64,000 nucleotides of DNA from Lacticaseibacillus casei DSM 20011 = JCM 1134 = ATCC 393 (GTDB taxonomy: Bacteria; Bacillota; Bacilli; Lactobacillales; Lactobacillaceae): positions 1,860,001-1,924,000 of the forward strand of contig NZ_AP012544.1 of assembly GCF_000829055.1 (NCBI RefSeq), written 5' to 3'. Position numbers and translations under genes: made by a program. Positions 28,015 to 36,863 of the stretch are shown in pieces. The notes beneath the pieces were generated by a model. The model had not been told where the DNA came from, searched no databases, and saw nothing but the letters and a program-made list of their open reading frames with translations. The number at the start of each line of letters is the position of its first letter. Within the stretch, counting starts at the first letter, position 1.

Positions 28015-28180
28015 GATAATTTCCTCCGTCTTGCTGGTTTTATTTCTCTCCTATGGTATCACAGCCGCGCCCCAACCACCGCAGCTTATACCAAATGTTA
28101 GGAAAATGATAAGAACTGTTCCAAATGGCACCCTGCTTGCCAATACCGCACACGCAACATTGAATCCGTCCCCATATACT

Positions 28181-28227
28181 AAATCGACTCTGGCAGCACA
28201 CATTGATGTGCTGTCAGAGTCGATTTT
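28181..28227. terminator. Long hairpin, terminator of the amino-acid ABC operon
   Basis: Arms of 20 bases (AAATCGACTCTGGCAGCACA and its near-exact complement) around a 6-base loop. It follows the stop of the last permease gene on the minus strand. The T-tract is short on either side. Confidence 0.65.
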
Positions 28228-28251
28228 GGTGATGTTCACCTGCTTAAAAAC

Positions 28252-28914
28252 CTAGTTCGACTGCACCAATCGCCGATCCAACCAGCGACTTGCCAACGAC
28301 AAGGCATAGTTGACAACAAAATACATCACAGCTAACGCAACAAACATTGGAATCATGTAGTTAATGTTCTGCCCATATATGATTTGCGCATGGTACGTCG
28401 CTTCTGGCAACAGGATAATTGTAGCCAGTGAGGTGTCTTTGACCAGTGAGATAAACTGGCTGACAATCGGCGGAATCATTTTCTTCAGCGCCTGGGGCAT
28501 GATGATGTAGCGCATGGCCTGATAAAACGTTAAGCCATTGCTGCGGGCTGCTTCCATTTGCCCGCGCGGGACGGCGTTGATGCCTGACCGGACGATTTCG
28601 GCCAACATCGCCGATTCGAAAATGCTCATTGCCACAATGGCCGCAATGATGACGTTCAGGCGAATGCCGATTTCCGGCAGCGCAAAGTACGTGAAGAACA
28701 AGATCAGTAGTAGCGGCAAGTTCCGAATCACATCAATAACAAAGCCGACAATCGCGGAAAAATATTTAATGTTCACATAACGCGCTAAGCCTAAAATCAC
28801 CCCGAGAACGAAGCTGAAGAAGATGGAAGCGATAGAAACTTCCAAGGTCACGCCTAATCCCTGAAGCAGGTAGCGTAAGTTGATCCAAGAATACGCGTCG
28901 ATAAAATTATGCAT
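28252..28914 (-). CDS. Polar amino-acid ABC transporter permease 2
   Basis: 220 residues, five membrane segments, HisM/GlnP family. The EAA loop reads EAARSNGLTFYQAMRYIIMP, which docks on the ATPase. It pairs with the permease 16 bases upstream. Substrate, probably glutamine/glutamate or another polar amino acid, is inferred from the binding protein and ATPase. Confidence 0.9.
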   Translation of the reverse strand: MHNFIDAYSWINLRYLLQGLGVTLEVSIASIFFSFVLGVILGLARYVNIKYFSAIVGFVIDVIRNLPLLLILFFTYFALPEIGIRLNVIIAAIVAMSIFESAMLAEIVRSGINAVPRGQMEAARSNGLTFYQAMRYIIMPQALKKMIPPIVSQFISLVKDTSLATIILLPEATYHAQIIYGQNINYMIPMFVALAVMYFVVNYALSLASRWLDRRLVQSN

Positions 28915-28929
28915 CAGTCCTGCTCCTTT

Positions 28930-29580
28930 CTATGCGATGACCCACTTTTTCTCAAGATAACGCATCAGATAACTTAGCGGCATGGTCAAGATGAGATAAA
29001 GGATCCCGACGATCAGGTAAGTATCGAACGTCGAAAAGGTCGTTGCCGCAATGAGTTTGCCTTGATACATCAGATCGAAGCCGGCAACGAAGGCCAGAAC
29101 CGAACTGTTCTTCACCAAGTTAATAAACTGATTGCCCAGCGGCGGGATGACTATTTTGAATGCCTGCGGAAAAATGATCTGCGTCATCGCTTGCGTATAG
29201 CTCATCCCGATACTGCGGGCGCCTTCCATTTGACCGCTGGGAACGGCTTCAATCCCTGCGCGCACGGTTTCAGCGATAAACGCACTCGTATAGATCAACA
29301 GGCCAATCGTTCCGGCGGTGAAACCATCGATTTTGACGATAAACTGCGGCACAATCACGTAGAAAGCTAACGTGATGACCAGCAACGGAATGTTCCGCAC
29401 CACCTCGACATAAATTCGGCCGATGATACGCAGCGCCTTGAACGGGGAAATTTCCATCAACGCAAACAAGGTGCCGATGATCAGACTGCCGATCAACGCA
29501 AGAATACTGGCTGCCAAGGTATAGCCAAGTCCGGAAAGAAAGGTGTTCCAGTTATTGGTAAGAATCGACCACATAATCAC
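28930..29580 (-). CDS. Polar amino-acid ABC transporter permease 1
   Basis: 216 residues, five membrane segments. EAA loop EGARSIGMSYTQAMTQIIFP. It overlaps the binding-protein gene by four bases, so the two are translationally coupled. It forms a heterodimer with the next gene's product. Confidence 0.9.
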   Translation of the reverse strand: MIMWSILTNNWNTFLSGLGYTLAASILALIGSLIIGTLFALMEISPFKALRIIGRIYVEVVRNIPLLVITLAFYVIVPQFIVKIDGFTAGTIGLLIYTSAFIAETVRAGIEAVPSGQMEGARSIGMSYTQAMTQIIFPQAFKIVIPPLGNQFINLVKNSSVLAFVAGFDLMYQGKLIAATTFSTFDTYLIVGILYLILTMPLSYLMRYLEKKWVIA

Positions 29581-30401
29581 TCCACCTCCTTAAGATTGAA
29601 CCCGGGCACATCGCCAAACCATTTTTTAATTAGCTTGGCATAAGTACCGTTTTGCTTGAGTTGTTTGATCGCCTTGTTGACTGCCTTGACAAACGGCCGC
29701 TGCCCTTTGTTAATGGCAATCCCATAAGGCTCCTTGGTAAAGGTGCCACCGGTGACAATGTAACGGTTGTCCTGTTCAGACATCCCGTACAAAATCCCGT
29801 TATCAGTAGTAAGCGCATCCCCTTGCCCGGACTTTAAAGCCGTAAACGCCTGCGCGTAATCTGCCAGCTGAAGCACGGTTGTCTCAGGGGCAGCCTTTTT
29901 AACGTTGTCGACAGAGTTGGAACCCTGCACACCAATGACCTTTGTCCCTTTCTTCAGGTCCTTCACGGTTTTAATGGGACTGCCTTTTTTAACCAAAAGA
30001 CTCTGACCGGCATTAAAATAAACATCGGAAAAATCCAGAATCTTCTGACGCTCTGGAGTAATCGTCATGGTGGCGATCACCGCGTCAACGTTGCCGCCTT
30101 TGAGCATCGGTACCCGCGTGTCACTGGTCACTTGAACCAGCTGAGCGTTCCCTTTCTTGCCTAAAATCTGTTTGGTCACGGCTTTGGCCATGTCAACGTC
30201 AAAGCCTTCGATTTTATCGGTTTTAATATTCATCAAACCAAAAAGTCGGGTGTCAGCTTTAACGCCCCACACAATAGTATTGGTCGCCTTAGCATGGCTC
30301 AAAATATCCCGATCCGCGACACTTTTCCCGCAACTGCTAAGCAGTATCATCAGTAGCAACAACACCAGCGGCAGGAGCATGCGTTTCCACATCTTTTTCA
30401 T
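29577..30401 (-). CDS. Amino-acid-binding lipoprotein of an ABC transporter
   Basis: 274 residues. Lipobox LLSSC with Cys near 24. Solute-binding family 3 pattern: GVKADTRLFGLMN, FDVDMAKAVTKQILG, DAVIATMTITPERQKILDFS and a YGIAINKG segment. Such proteins bind glutamine, glutamate, aspartate or arginine; the Arg in the TPERQ segment contacts the ligand carboxylate in the family. Anchored outside the membrane, second gene of the operon. Confidence 0.9.
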   Translation of the reverse strand: MKKMWKRMLLPLVLLLLMILLSSCGKSVADRDILSHAKATNTIVWGVKADTRLFGLMNIKTDKIEGFDVDMAKAVTKQILGKKGNAQLVQVTSDTRVPMLKGGNVDAVIATMTITPERQKILDFSDVYFNAGQSLLVKKGSPIKTVKDLKKGTKVIGVQGSNSVDNVKKAAPETTVLQLADYAQAFTALKSGQGDALTTDNGILYGMSEQDNRYIVTGGTFTKEPYGIAINKGQRPFVKAVNKAIKQLKQNGTYAKLIKKWFGDVPGFNLKEVE

Positions 30402-30452
30402 TTAACACACCTGCTTTCATAAAGTATCCCATCCGTAACTGGTCTTGTTGGG

Positions 30453-31190
30453 CTAATGATTGATGATCTTACTGATGAATTCCTTGGCCCGCGGTTCTTG
30501 CGGATCATCGAAGAATTGGTTGACATCGCTGGAGTCGACCAGAATCTGGCCATCATCCATGAAAACAATCCGGTTGCCGACATGGCGGGCAAAGCCCATT
30601 TCATGGGTGACTACAACCATTGTCATCCCTTGCTCGGCGATTTTTTGCATAACATCCAGCACATCACCGATCATTTCCGGATCCAGCGCACTGGTCGGTT
30701 CGTCGAACAAAATGGCTTTCGGCTTCATGGCAAGACTACGGGCAATGGCAACCCGCTGCTGCTGCCCACCGGATAACTCGCCGGGAAAACTGTCCGCCTT
30801 GCTTTCCAGCCCGACCATCTTAAGCAAGTCACGGGCTTCCTGCTCCACTTCGGCTTTATCACGCTTGAGCACGAGATCCGGTCCCAGCGTGACATTTTGC
30901 AACACATTCTTGTTGGCATACAGGTTAAAATGTTGGAAAACCATACCGACATTTTTACGGATGCGGTTCATATCGGTTTTCTTGTCGGCTAAATCAAAGT
31001 CATTAACAATCAGCTGGCCGGACGTGATCCGCTCAAGCCCATTGATGCAGCGCAACAAGGTGCTTTTACCAGACCCTGAAGGCCCGATTATCGTGACCAC
31101 CTCGCCGCGATCGACTGTTAGATTAATATTTTTTAATGCTTGGAATTTGCCAAAATACTTGTTAACGTCATGAAATTCAATCATTGACAT
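30453..31190 (-). CDS. glnQ: Polar amino-acid ABC transporter ATP-binding protein
   Basis: 245 residues from ATG 31190 (MSMIEF), with AAGGAGG nine bases upstream; ATG 31184 is also possible. Walker A GPSGSGKST, Q-loop VFQHFNL, signature LSGGQQQR, Walker B AILFDEP and H-loop VTHE. It energises the two permeases. First gene of the four-gene operon. The symbol is by closest class, not proof of glutamine specificity. Confidence 0.92.
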   Translation of the reverse strand: MSMIEFHDVNKYFGKFQALKNINLTVDRGEVVTIIGPSGSGKSTLLRCINGLERITSGQLIVNDFDLADKKTDMNRIRKNVGMVFQHFNLYANKNVLQNVTLGPDLVLKRDKAEVEQEARDLLKMVGLESKADSFPGELSGGQQQRVAIARSLAMKPKAILFDEPTSALDPEMIGDVLDVMQKIAEQGMTMVVVTHEMGFARHVGNRIVFMDDGQILVDSSDVNQFFDDPQEPRAKEFISKIINH

Positions 31191-31229
31191 TTTGGAGGAC
31201 CTCCTTGGGTTCACTAGCTATTATCATGT

Positions 31230-31258
31230 ATTTTACATAGAAAACTAATGATGCGCAA
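31230..31258 (-). promoter_or_regulatory. Promoter of the amino-acid ABC operon
   Basis: Minus strand: TTGCGC (-35, 31253-31258), 17-base spacer, TAAAAT (-10, 31230-31235), about 40 bases before the glnQ start. Confidence 0.65.
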
Positions 31259-31455
31259 ATATTTCTTTTAAAAATTGAGCATTTATTCGGTGGAAAAAAC
31301 GAAAAATGCCGGTTTTTGGGACTTTTGCGGATGGGACCGCGATGTGGGAATTTGGTGTGCAGATATTGCAGAAACGGATGGCCTGTTTCTCGGCATGACG
31401 AAAAGGCTTTCGCACGCAAACTAATATTTTATCTGTAATCACAAACAAAGCCAAG

Positions 31456-31504
31456 CAAAAAGCCGCGGCATTTCACCTTGACTGCTTGTCAATGTGAAAT
31501 GTCG
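31456..31504 (-). terminator. Terminator of the 33021-31553 membrane-protein operon
   Basis: Minus strand: CGACATTTCACATTGAC pairs with GTCAAGGTGAAATGCCG, then CGGCTTTTTG. It lies 50 bases after the stop of the upstream gene. The rest of 31259-31455 holds nothing I recognise. Confidence 0.8.
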
Positions 31505-31552
31505 TGACTTGCTGACACTATTTTCGTATGAAAAGTGACACCGTGTCACTTC

Positions 31553-32542
31553 TTATTTCTGATGCCTTCTACTTTCCCGGGTTAGAAATTGCTCGGACGC
31601 TTGTTGCTCCAGCTTGGTCGTCGCATCGTCATCAAGGGCGTGGCGTCCTTCTCTGGTCTCCTGTGGCGCTTCTGGCTGGCGACCCTCCACTGGATGCGTG
31701 TCAGTGTCTACCTTTTCTTGAGACGCAGCTGGCGACTTATCCTGATACGCCAGCTGCACTGTCAGGCTGTATGGCTGCGATTCTTTACGCAACCCACTGC
31801 GACCCAATAACTTCTGCTCGCCGCCAATCAGAAAGACGTTGGCGGCCACTAGATGATAGTCCTGCGCCGCTTTTTCAACCGGCAACAAGCCCACCCGCTC
31901 AACAGTTGCGATGGGTTTGGCCGTCAGCGCATTTAAGCCACCGGTAATAATCAGCTGATCGTTGACATGTTGCAAATCAAAAAACGGCAACGGATAGGGT
32001 GCGCCAATAGCGAGAACCGGTTGCTGCGTCTCCTGCGCAACCCGTTCAATCGCTTTGTCGTCCAAGCCCTGATAATTCAAGCTCAAAACGCCTTGCTTAA
32101 CCAAACTGGCAACCAACGCATCAAGATTCGCTTGTTGGTCATCGGTTAACGCAACATCCGCTGTCAGCAGTTGTTCTTGGGAAAAAACACCGTTAGCTGG
32201 TGCAGCTCCCAATTGCGTTTTCAGCTCATTTTCAATAGCCGTTTTCTTTGCACCATTGCTGCCCAGCCATTTTTCAACGGTTGGCGAAATATCAAATCGG
32301 GTTGTCTTGTTCGTGAAGTAATACAGGAAGTTCAACCCAATAAAATACAAAAAGACAACAAACGCCAGCAGGAACAACGCCCCGCGGATCCGAAAATCCG
32401 GATAACGCAGGTTTTCAATCGCAACATAGAGCAAGTAAAAATTAGCGAAAAATGCCACCCACGTGAAGGCCTTGCCTTTGGGTTTATCAGCAATGTTAAA
32501 GTAGCCCAGCACGCGGTTGATAATATCAATAACAGTTAACAT
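31553..32542 (-). CDS. Membrane protein of unknown function
   Basis: 329 residues. Two membrane segments (about 26-46 and 54-75) follow a short N-terminus; the remaining 250 residues are cytosolic or extracellular, with a charged, Glu/Gln/Arg-rich tail from about 275. No catalytic motif is recognised. Twenty bases separate it from the Ser/Thr-rich protein gene upstream, so the two form an operon and may work together at the membrane. Confidence 0.75.
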   Translation of the reverse strand: MLTVIDIINRVLGYFNIADKPKGKAFTWVAFFANFYLLYVAIENLRYPDFRIRGALFLLAFVVFLYFIGLNFLYYFTNKTTRFDISPTVEKWLGSNGAKKTAIENELKTQLGAAPANGVFSQEQLLTADVALTDDQQANLDALVASLVKQGVLSLNYQGLDDKAIERVAQETQQPVLAIGAPYPLPFFDLQHVNDQLIITGGLNALTAKPIATVERVGLLPVEKAAQDYHLVAANVFLIGGEQKLLGRSGLRKESQPYSLTVQLAYQDKSPAASQEKVDTDTHPVEGRQPEAPQETREGRHALDDDATTKLEQQASEQFLTRESRRHQK

Positions 32543-32562
32543 GATTTCATCCTTTCCGCGGC

Positions 32563-33021
32563 TTATTGGCCATTCGTGCCGGTTGTGTCGGTTCCTTGAT
32601 CAGTACTTGTCTGGTTCTGATCAGTGGTTTGCCCATTATTGGTGGAAGCGGTGCTTGGTGTGGACGTCACAGAAGATGTTGACGCCTTTGAGGTCGAAGT
32701 TGCCGAACTTGGTGTCGACGTTGCACTCGCGGTACTGGTCGTTTCGTTATTGTTCTCCTCATGACTCGGCTGCGTCTGCGACTGGCTAGCAGCAGACGGC
32801 TGGGACGCCGAAGTTTGACTTGGTTCCGGCTTTGACGAGGCTGAACGCGCAGCCTTAGAAGCCGATTCGGATTTTATTTTGGATACCAACGAACTCTGAT
32901 CGGTTGCCGATTTAGGCTGATTGACCGGGTTAATCGTATTAACAATGTTATACGCACTAATCAAAACAATCAGCGAAACAATCGCAGTCGGTGGTAATAA
33001 TGGCGGTGTTCGATAAGCCAT
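32563..33021 (-). CDS. Small membrane-anchored Ser/Thr-rich protein
   Basis: 152 residues from the ATG at 33021, with AAGGAGC upstream. One membrane segment (TAIVSLIVLISAYNIVN, about 13-30), then a low-complexity Ser/Thr/Ala/Gln tail to the C-terminus without a sortase motif. The tail probably lies outside the cell as an extended stalk. Function unknown. Confidence 0.75.
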   Translation of the reverse strand: MAYRTPPLLPPTAIVSLIVLISAYNIVNTINPVNQPKSATDQSSLVSKIKSESASKAARSASSKPEPSQTSASQPSAASQSQTQPSHEENNNETTSTASATSTPSSATSTSKASTSSVTSTPSTASTNNGQTTDQNQTSTDQGTDTTGTNGQ

Positions 33022-33282
33022 GAAGCCAGCTCCTTTCATTCATCGTTTCATTTTACCCCAAAAGTAGCAGGAAGCACCTTAAGTTACCGCTAAAATTATA
33101 CGCTACTTATAGCGTTGGCCAAAGTGGTGCGCTTTTCAACAATCGTGAGATGGCTACCAATGCATGAGCCACATTTGAAACATGCAACACGACGCATAAC
33201 TAAAAAAGACATCAGAGAATGGCTATCTCTGGTGCCGATACATCTACGGAGCACATCTGCGTCATTTACTTGCAACTGGTCG

Positions 33283-33735
33283 TTAGGCGTTAGCTTCTTT
33301 CAAGCTGTTCGCCCGCTTTTGGCATTCCGCGCACAAACCATAAAGTTCAAAATTGTGGCTTTGAATTTTAGCGCCCGGAACCTGATCTTCAAAGTAATTC
33401 AACGGACACATTTTAAGTTCAATCACTTTGCCGCAGTTCGTACAGATAAAATGGTGATGATGCGGATGCTGGAAATCACACTGCAGTTTAACCACGATTT
33501 GATCGTCTTGCATGCGACTTTCCAGGATGCCCATTTCGATGAATGATTTGACGTTGCGATAAATCGTATCATGCGACACCCCAGGGAATTGCGTGCGCAT
33601 ATATCGATCCAAAATCGTGACCGCCGTATACCGATGCTGGTTCCTGCCCAGATAGTCAACCATTGACTCACGTTGTTTGGTGACCCGGTAACCGTGTTGT
33701 TTTAACTGCTTTAATGCAATTGTTGTGTTGTCCAT
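33283..33735 (-). CDS. zur: Fur-family metal regulator, probably Zur
   Basis: 150 residues. N-terminal winged helix (GYRVTKQRESMVDYLG ... VSHDTIYRNVKSF) and C-terminal dimer domain with HPHHHHF and two structural CxxC pairs (CTNC, CAEC). The fold is Fur/PerR/Zur. A Zur-type 21-base box lies just upstream in the divergent region, which favours zinc sensing and autoregulation; the Zur assignment is inference. Confidence 0.85.
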   Translation of the reverse strand: MDNTTIALKQLKQHGYRVTKQRESMVDYLGRNQHRYTAVTILDRYMRTQFPGVSHDTIYRNVKSFIEMGILESRMQDDQIVVKLQCDFQHPHHHHFICTNCGKVIELKMCPLNYFEDQVPGAKIQSHNFELYGLCAECQKRANSLKEANA

Positions 33736-33754
33736 GGAATTAAACCCCTTTGGC

Positions 33755-33783
33755 TTGACACTTTAATTGAAGACGTGTAATGT
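33755..33783 (+). promoter_or_regulatory. Candidate promoter of the 37-residue small gene
   Basis: TTGACA at 33755-33760 and TAATGT at 33778-33783 with a 17-base spacer. The Zur-like box begins four bases after the -10, so a bound repressor would block initiation. Confidence 0.5.
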
Positions 33784-33786
33784 ATC

Positions 33787-33807
33787 AAATCGTACTGATT
33801 ACGATTA
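33787..33807. promoter_or_regulatory. Zur-box-like operator
   Basis: A 21-base imperfect palindrome with half-sites AAATCGTA and TACGATTA around CTGAT. It matches the Firmicute Zur consensus (ATCGTAAT-n-ATTACGAT) with one mismatch in the left half. It sits between the divergent regulator gene and the small gene and could repress both. Confidence 0.7.
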
Positions 33808-33846
33808 GTACCATTTAGTGTAACACGCCTGACAGGAGGAAGCAAT

Positions 33847-33960
33847 ATGGCTGAAAAAACCGATTATGCATCTGCTGCACGTCTTTTAAAAAGTAAGAAT
33901 CCCAAGACCCGTTCACGCGCTAAACGTGTGATTGAGGCCGTTAAGAAACCGACTAAATAA
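33847..33960 (+). CDS. 37-residue basic protein, possible metal-homeostasis small protein
   Basis: ATG with AGGAGGA seven bases upstream, TAA stop. MAEKTDYASAARLLKSKNPK, then a run rich in Lys/Arg ending KKPTK. The ribosome site, promoter, operator and downstream terminator all support a real gene. Small proteins of this look in lactobacilli are annotated as putative metal homeostasis proteins; I recall this but cannot check it. Its position under a Zur-like box fits. Confidence 0.75.
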   Translation: MAEKTDYASAARLLKSKNPKTRSRAKRVIEAVKKPTK

Positions 33961-33986
33961 CCATTGACAGATACCAAAATAGATTG

Positions 33987-34030
33987 AACGTGGCCTTTTG
34001 CTATCACATAGCGAAGGGTCACGTTTTATT
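33987..34030. terminator. Bidirectional terminator between the small gene and the guanylate-kinase-like gene
   Basis: AACGTGGCCTT-TTGCTA pairs with TAGCGA-AGGGTCACGTT, followed by TTATTTTT on the plus strand. It lies between convergent genes. Confidence 0.75.
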
Positions 34031-34628
34031 TTTGTTCCGGATTCAGCGACATTAACCCGCAGCTTTTCAGCGCCAGGTCCTTCATGAACCGATCAACCTG
34101 TTCCCGCGCTTCATCCCAACTGTCATTTTTGATCACCGTGGCAAACGGTTTGAGTTCATCCGGCAAGGTTAAATCCCTCTTATATTCAGGACTTTTCAGC
34201 CGTGCTGCCACCATCGCTGGATCATCGCCGCGGCCCAGTAAGCGATCTTTCAAAACAGTCGGATCATCAATGGTGAGAAATAATACCACGACTTCTTTAG
34301 GGAGCTCCTGAACATAAGTGATTGCTCCTTTAGTATCCAAGACAATACTTAAAAAAGGATGCTTCGCCCAATTTTTCTCGAGAGATTCATGTGAGGAACC
34401 ATATTCATAGCCAGCATAAGTGACCTTTTCGATAAAATGTTTCGTTGCAAAACTTGCCGGCGTTTCAAAATAATAATCGACGCCATTCTTTTCACCCTTA
34501 CGAGCCGGACGAGTGGTGTGCGTCATAACGCGGTGAATTCGGTAGTTATCGCGCAGATATGCACTCACTGTTGTTTTGCCGGTACCTGTTGCCCCTGTGA
34601 TCACAATCAACTTATGTGCCGCCTTCAT
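34026..34628 (-). CDS. Guanylate-kinase-like P-loop kinase
   Basis: 200 residues from the ATG at 34628, with GGAGGC upstream. P-loop TGATGTGKTT near residues 9-18, THTTRPARKGEKNGVDYYF (the guanine-binding TTR-R-E-G-x-DY segment), YAGYEYGSS and the C-terminal lid. It is a GMP kinase paralogue; many lactobacilli have a separate housekeeping gmk, so this one may have another nucleoside monophosphate or regulatory role. Confidence 0.83.
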   Translation of the reverse strand: MKAAHKLIVITGATGTGKTTVSAYLRDNYRIHRVMTHTTRPARKGEKNGVDYYFETPASFATKHFIEKVTYAGYEYGSSHESLEKNWAKHPFLSIVLDTKGAITYVQELPKEVVVLFLTIDDPTVLKDRLLGRGDDPAMVAARLKSPEYKRDLTLPDELKPFATVIKNDSWDEAREQVDRFMKDLALKSCGLMSLNPEQK

Positions 34629-34746
34629 GATCCGCCTCCTTGAATATTGCCTCGATTGTACCAAATCAGCGCCGATTCGTCAGCTGAAAATCAACATTGA
34701 GCGGTATTTAAAAATGAAATCAATTTAGTCTTTTTTACTCGAAGCT

Positions 34747-35154
34747 TCAGGACAAGTCCTGGTAAAAAGCGACCACCCCAAAATGATCACTCGACACAAA
34801 CCCAATCTTCTCGTAAAAGGCGCGTGTGTCTGGTTGATCATCCGTCAACAAAACCCGCTGCCGCACTTCCGGATAGTGATCGACCAATGCCTTCACCAAT
34901 TGGCGGCCAATCCCTTGACGTTGATAGTTGGGAAGCACCAGCAGATCCTGAATAAAAAGGATCGTTTCACCGTCGTCCACTGCCCGAATCAACCCGACTA
35001 ACCGGTCCACATCAAAGGCACCCAGAACCTTGAGCGACTGTGCCAAGGCTCGTTTTAGTTTTACGGGATCGCGCATGTACATCACCCATCCAACGGCTTG
35101 ATATAAGGCCAATACAGCTTCGTCATCAAGTTTGCGATTGTCAATCTTGATCAT
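34747..35154 (-). CDS. GNAT-family N-acetyltransferase
   Basis: 135 residues. Acetyl-CoA-binding motif A in VLPNYQRQGIGRQLVKALVD (the Q-x-x-G-x-G/A loop), and a C-terminal ARG-Y-x-GF-like segment (RAFYEKIGF). The substrate cannot be inferred. Single gene with its own upstream AT-rich region. Confidence 0.88.
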   Translation of the reverse strand: MIKIDNRKLDDEAVLALYQAVGWVMYMRDPVKLKRALAQSLKVLGAFDVDRLVGLIRAVDDGETILFIQDLLVLPNYQRQGIGRQLVKALVDHYPEVRQRVLLTDDQPDTRAFYEKIGFVSSDHFGVVAFYQDLS

Positions 35155-35310
35155 TCTTTGTCCCCTCCTAGTGAGCTTGAATCACTGCTTGACTCAAGCA
35201 AAAATTCATCCACAATTATCAGTTTGATCATATTGTTTGATCATATTGTCGCATAGATTGCGAATAATAGGCTTGCGACTCGTCCGATTATTTTGAATTT
35301 ATTTTAAAGA

Positions 35311-35340
35311 AAAAGACCGGCCACCATGACCGATCTTTTA
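35311..35340 (-). terminator. Terminator of the NlpC/P60 gene
   Basis: Minus strand: AAAGATCGG and CCGGTCTTT pair around a 10-base loop, followed by T-rich sequence, 30 bases after the stop. Confidence 0.75.
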
Positions 35341-35371
35341 AATATATATTTTGCAGGATGTGAACAACTAA

Positions 35372-36565
35372 TTAAAGACGACGGCCAAATTCAGGTGCAA
35401 AGTAAGCCATGCTTTGAACAGTGACACTCTGACCCGGTGCCGGCGCGTGGATGTACTGGCCATTGCCGATGTAAATACCAACGTGATAGGCACTGCCAAC
35501 CCCGCCCCAGAAGACTAAGTCGCCGGCCTGAAGATCGGAAACCGCCACGTAAGAACCGAGCGTGCTTTGGGCTTGCGAAGTCCGTGGCAAGCTAACGCCG
35601 GCTTCTTTAGCTGCGTAGTAAATCAAGCCTGAGCAGTCAAAGCCCGAAGGTGAAGTACCACCATAAACATATGGCACACCGATGTACTTAGCAGCGTTAC
35701 TTGCGATGCTGCCACCGGAAACAGAAACTGTGCTGCTGCCAGCTGAAGCGGGTGCCGTGGAGGAAGTTACGCTTGTGCTGGAAGCATTGTTGCTTGCAGA
35801 AGCAGTGCTGGTGCTTGATGCCGTTGAAGTCGAAGTGGTACTTGCTGCGTCACTAACAGCCTTTTGTGCAGCGGCAGTCTTGGCAGCTTCTTCAGCGGCC
35901 AATTCAGCTAACTTGTCTTTATTGGCATCAATCATCTTTTGTGCCTCGGCAGCCGCTTTATCAGCATCTGCCTTCAAGCCATCAATCTTGGCCTTATCGC
36001 TTTCAAGTTGCGCCTTGGTTGCAACCAAGCTCTTTTGCTTAGCTTCCTGGTTAGCTTTCAGATCCTTGACTTTCGCCTCTGAATCCTTGACTGCCTGCAA
36101 AGCTTCGGTGCTAGCCTGGCTCAACTTGCTAACGGTGAAGGAACGGCCTACCAAGTCGGTCAAACTACTTGAATTCAAAATGAAATCAAAATAGACATTG
36201 CCAGTAACCGAATTGCCGACCCGTTTTTGCAAGGAGATCAATTGATCTTTCAAATTGTTCTTGCGCTGGTTGACTTCTTGATTGGCTTTCGTCAGTTGGC
36301 CTTCAAAATCAGTGATTTTAGCTTGGCCATCTTTGATCTCAGCCTCGGCCTTTTGAATCGCCAAAACCTTGTTGGAAACGTCATTGCTCAGCTTCGCGCT
36401 TTTATCGTTAGTCGCCTGAAGCTGTTTCATCAAGTCGTCGTTCTTCGCTTGCAAACTTGATTTGTCGTCTGCCGCGCGAACGGTTGTTGCTGCTACACCC
36501 GAAACCCCAACACCAGCTAATGTTGCAACGGTGATAGCGCCCGTAACTAATTGCCGTAATCTCAT
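35372..36565 (-). CDS. Secreted coiled-coil NlpC/P60 peptidoglycan endopeptidase
   Basis: 397 residues from ATG 36565 (AGGAG 11 bases upstream; the frame is open 14 codons further). Signal peptide to VRAAD. A long coiled coil (about 35-240, Lys/Gln/Glu/Ala heptads), a Ser/Thr-rich linker and a C-terminal NlpC/P60 domain: Cys in GFDCSGL, His in YHVGIYIG and the third polar residue in IHAPAPG. It cuts the D-gamma-Glu to diamino-acid bond in stem peptides and acts in cell separation. The architecture resembles the p75-like hydrolases of this group, but I do not claim identity. Confidence 0.9.
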   Translation of the reverse strand: MRLRQLVTGAITVATLAGVGVSGVAATTVRAADDKSSLQAKNDDLMKQLQATNDKSAKLSNDVSNKVLAIQKAEAEIKDGQAKITDFEGQLTKANQEVNQRKNNLKDQLISLQKRVGNSVTGNVYFDFILNSSSLTDLVGRSFTVSKLSQASTEALQAVKDSEAKVKDLKANQEAKQKSLVATKAQLESDKAKIDGLKADADKAAAEAQKMIDANKDKLAELAAEEAAKTAAAQKAVSDAASTTSTSTASSTSTASASNNASSTSVTSSTAPASAGSSTVSVSGGSIASNAAKYIGVPYVYGGTSPSGFDCSGLIYYAAKEAGVSLPRTSQAQSTLGSYVAVSDLQAGDLVFWGGVGSAYHVGIYIGNGQYIHAPAPGQSVTVQSMAYFAPEFGRRL

Positions 36566-36740
36566 CTTTATCGCCACTCCTGCTTTCATTTTGTTCACAA
36601 TTGTCACATTAACACTGAACTATTACAGGCTTGTTACAAGGCCGTTACCATCAGAATACTTTCGCAATTAAATCAACATTATTTTATGATCATATTGATA
36701 ATTAGTTTACGTCCTAGTTATATTTTCGCGTTTGCATGCA

Positions 36741-36780
36741 AAAAAACAGGGACAAAGCGCGGCTTCATCCCTGACTTTTT
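36741..36780. terminator. Terminator of tyrS
   Basis: CAGGGA and TCCCTG with inner AAGC/GCTT pairs form a hairpin flanked by T-tracts on both strands; it follows the tyrS stop on the minus strand. Confidence 0.75.
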
Positions 36781-36863
36781 GCAGTACCTGTCATTTAATT
36801 TTTTCTGGTAAATTTTTTAGTTGGCAGCGTTTACTTAGTTGACCCAACCATCAACGACATCGT

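Noticed and set aside
30460..31173. 237-residue plus-strand ORF
   Set aside because: Lies wholly opposite glnQ; its Ser/Leu-rich sequence is the usual shadow of an ABC ATPase gene.
31198..31208. GGAGG-A-CCTCC inverted repeat at the glnQ ribosome site as a riboswitch
   Set aside because: The possible hairpin has only four or five pairs and no wider conserved structure; it is most simply the ribosome site followed by a chance complement.
32563..33021. Ser/Thr-rich protein as a sortase-anchored surface protein
   Set aside because: No LPxTG-like motif or C-terminal membrane segment is present; the only membrane segment is N-terminal.
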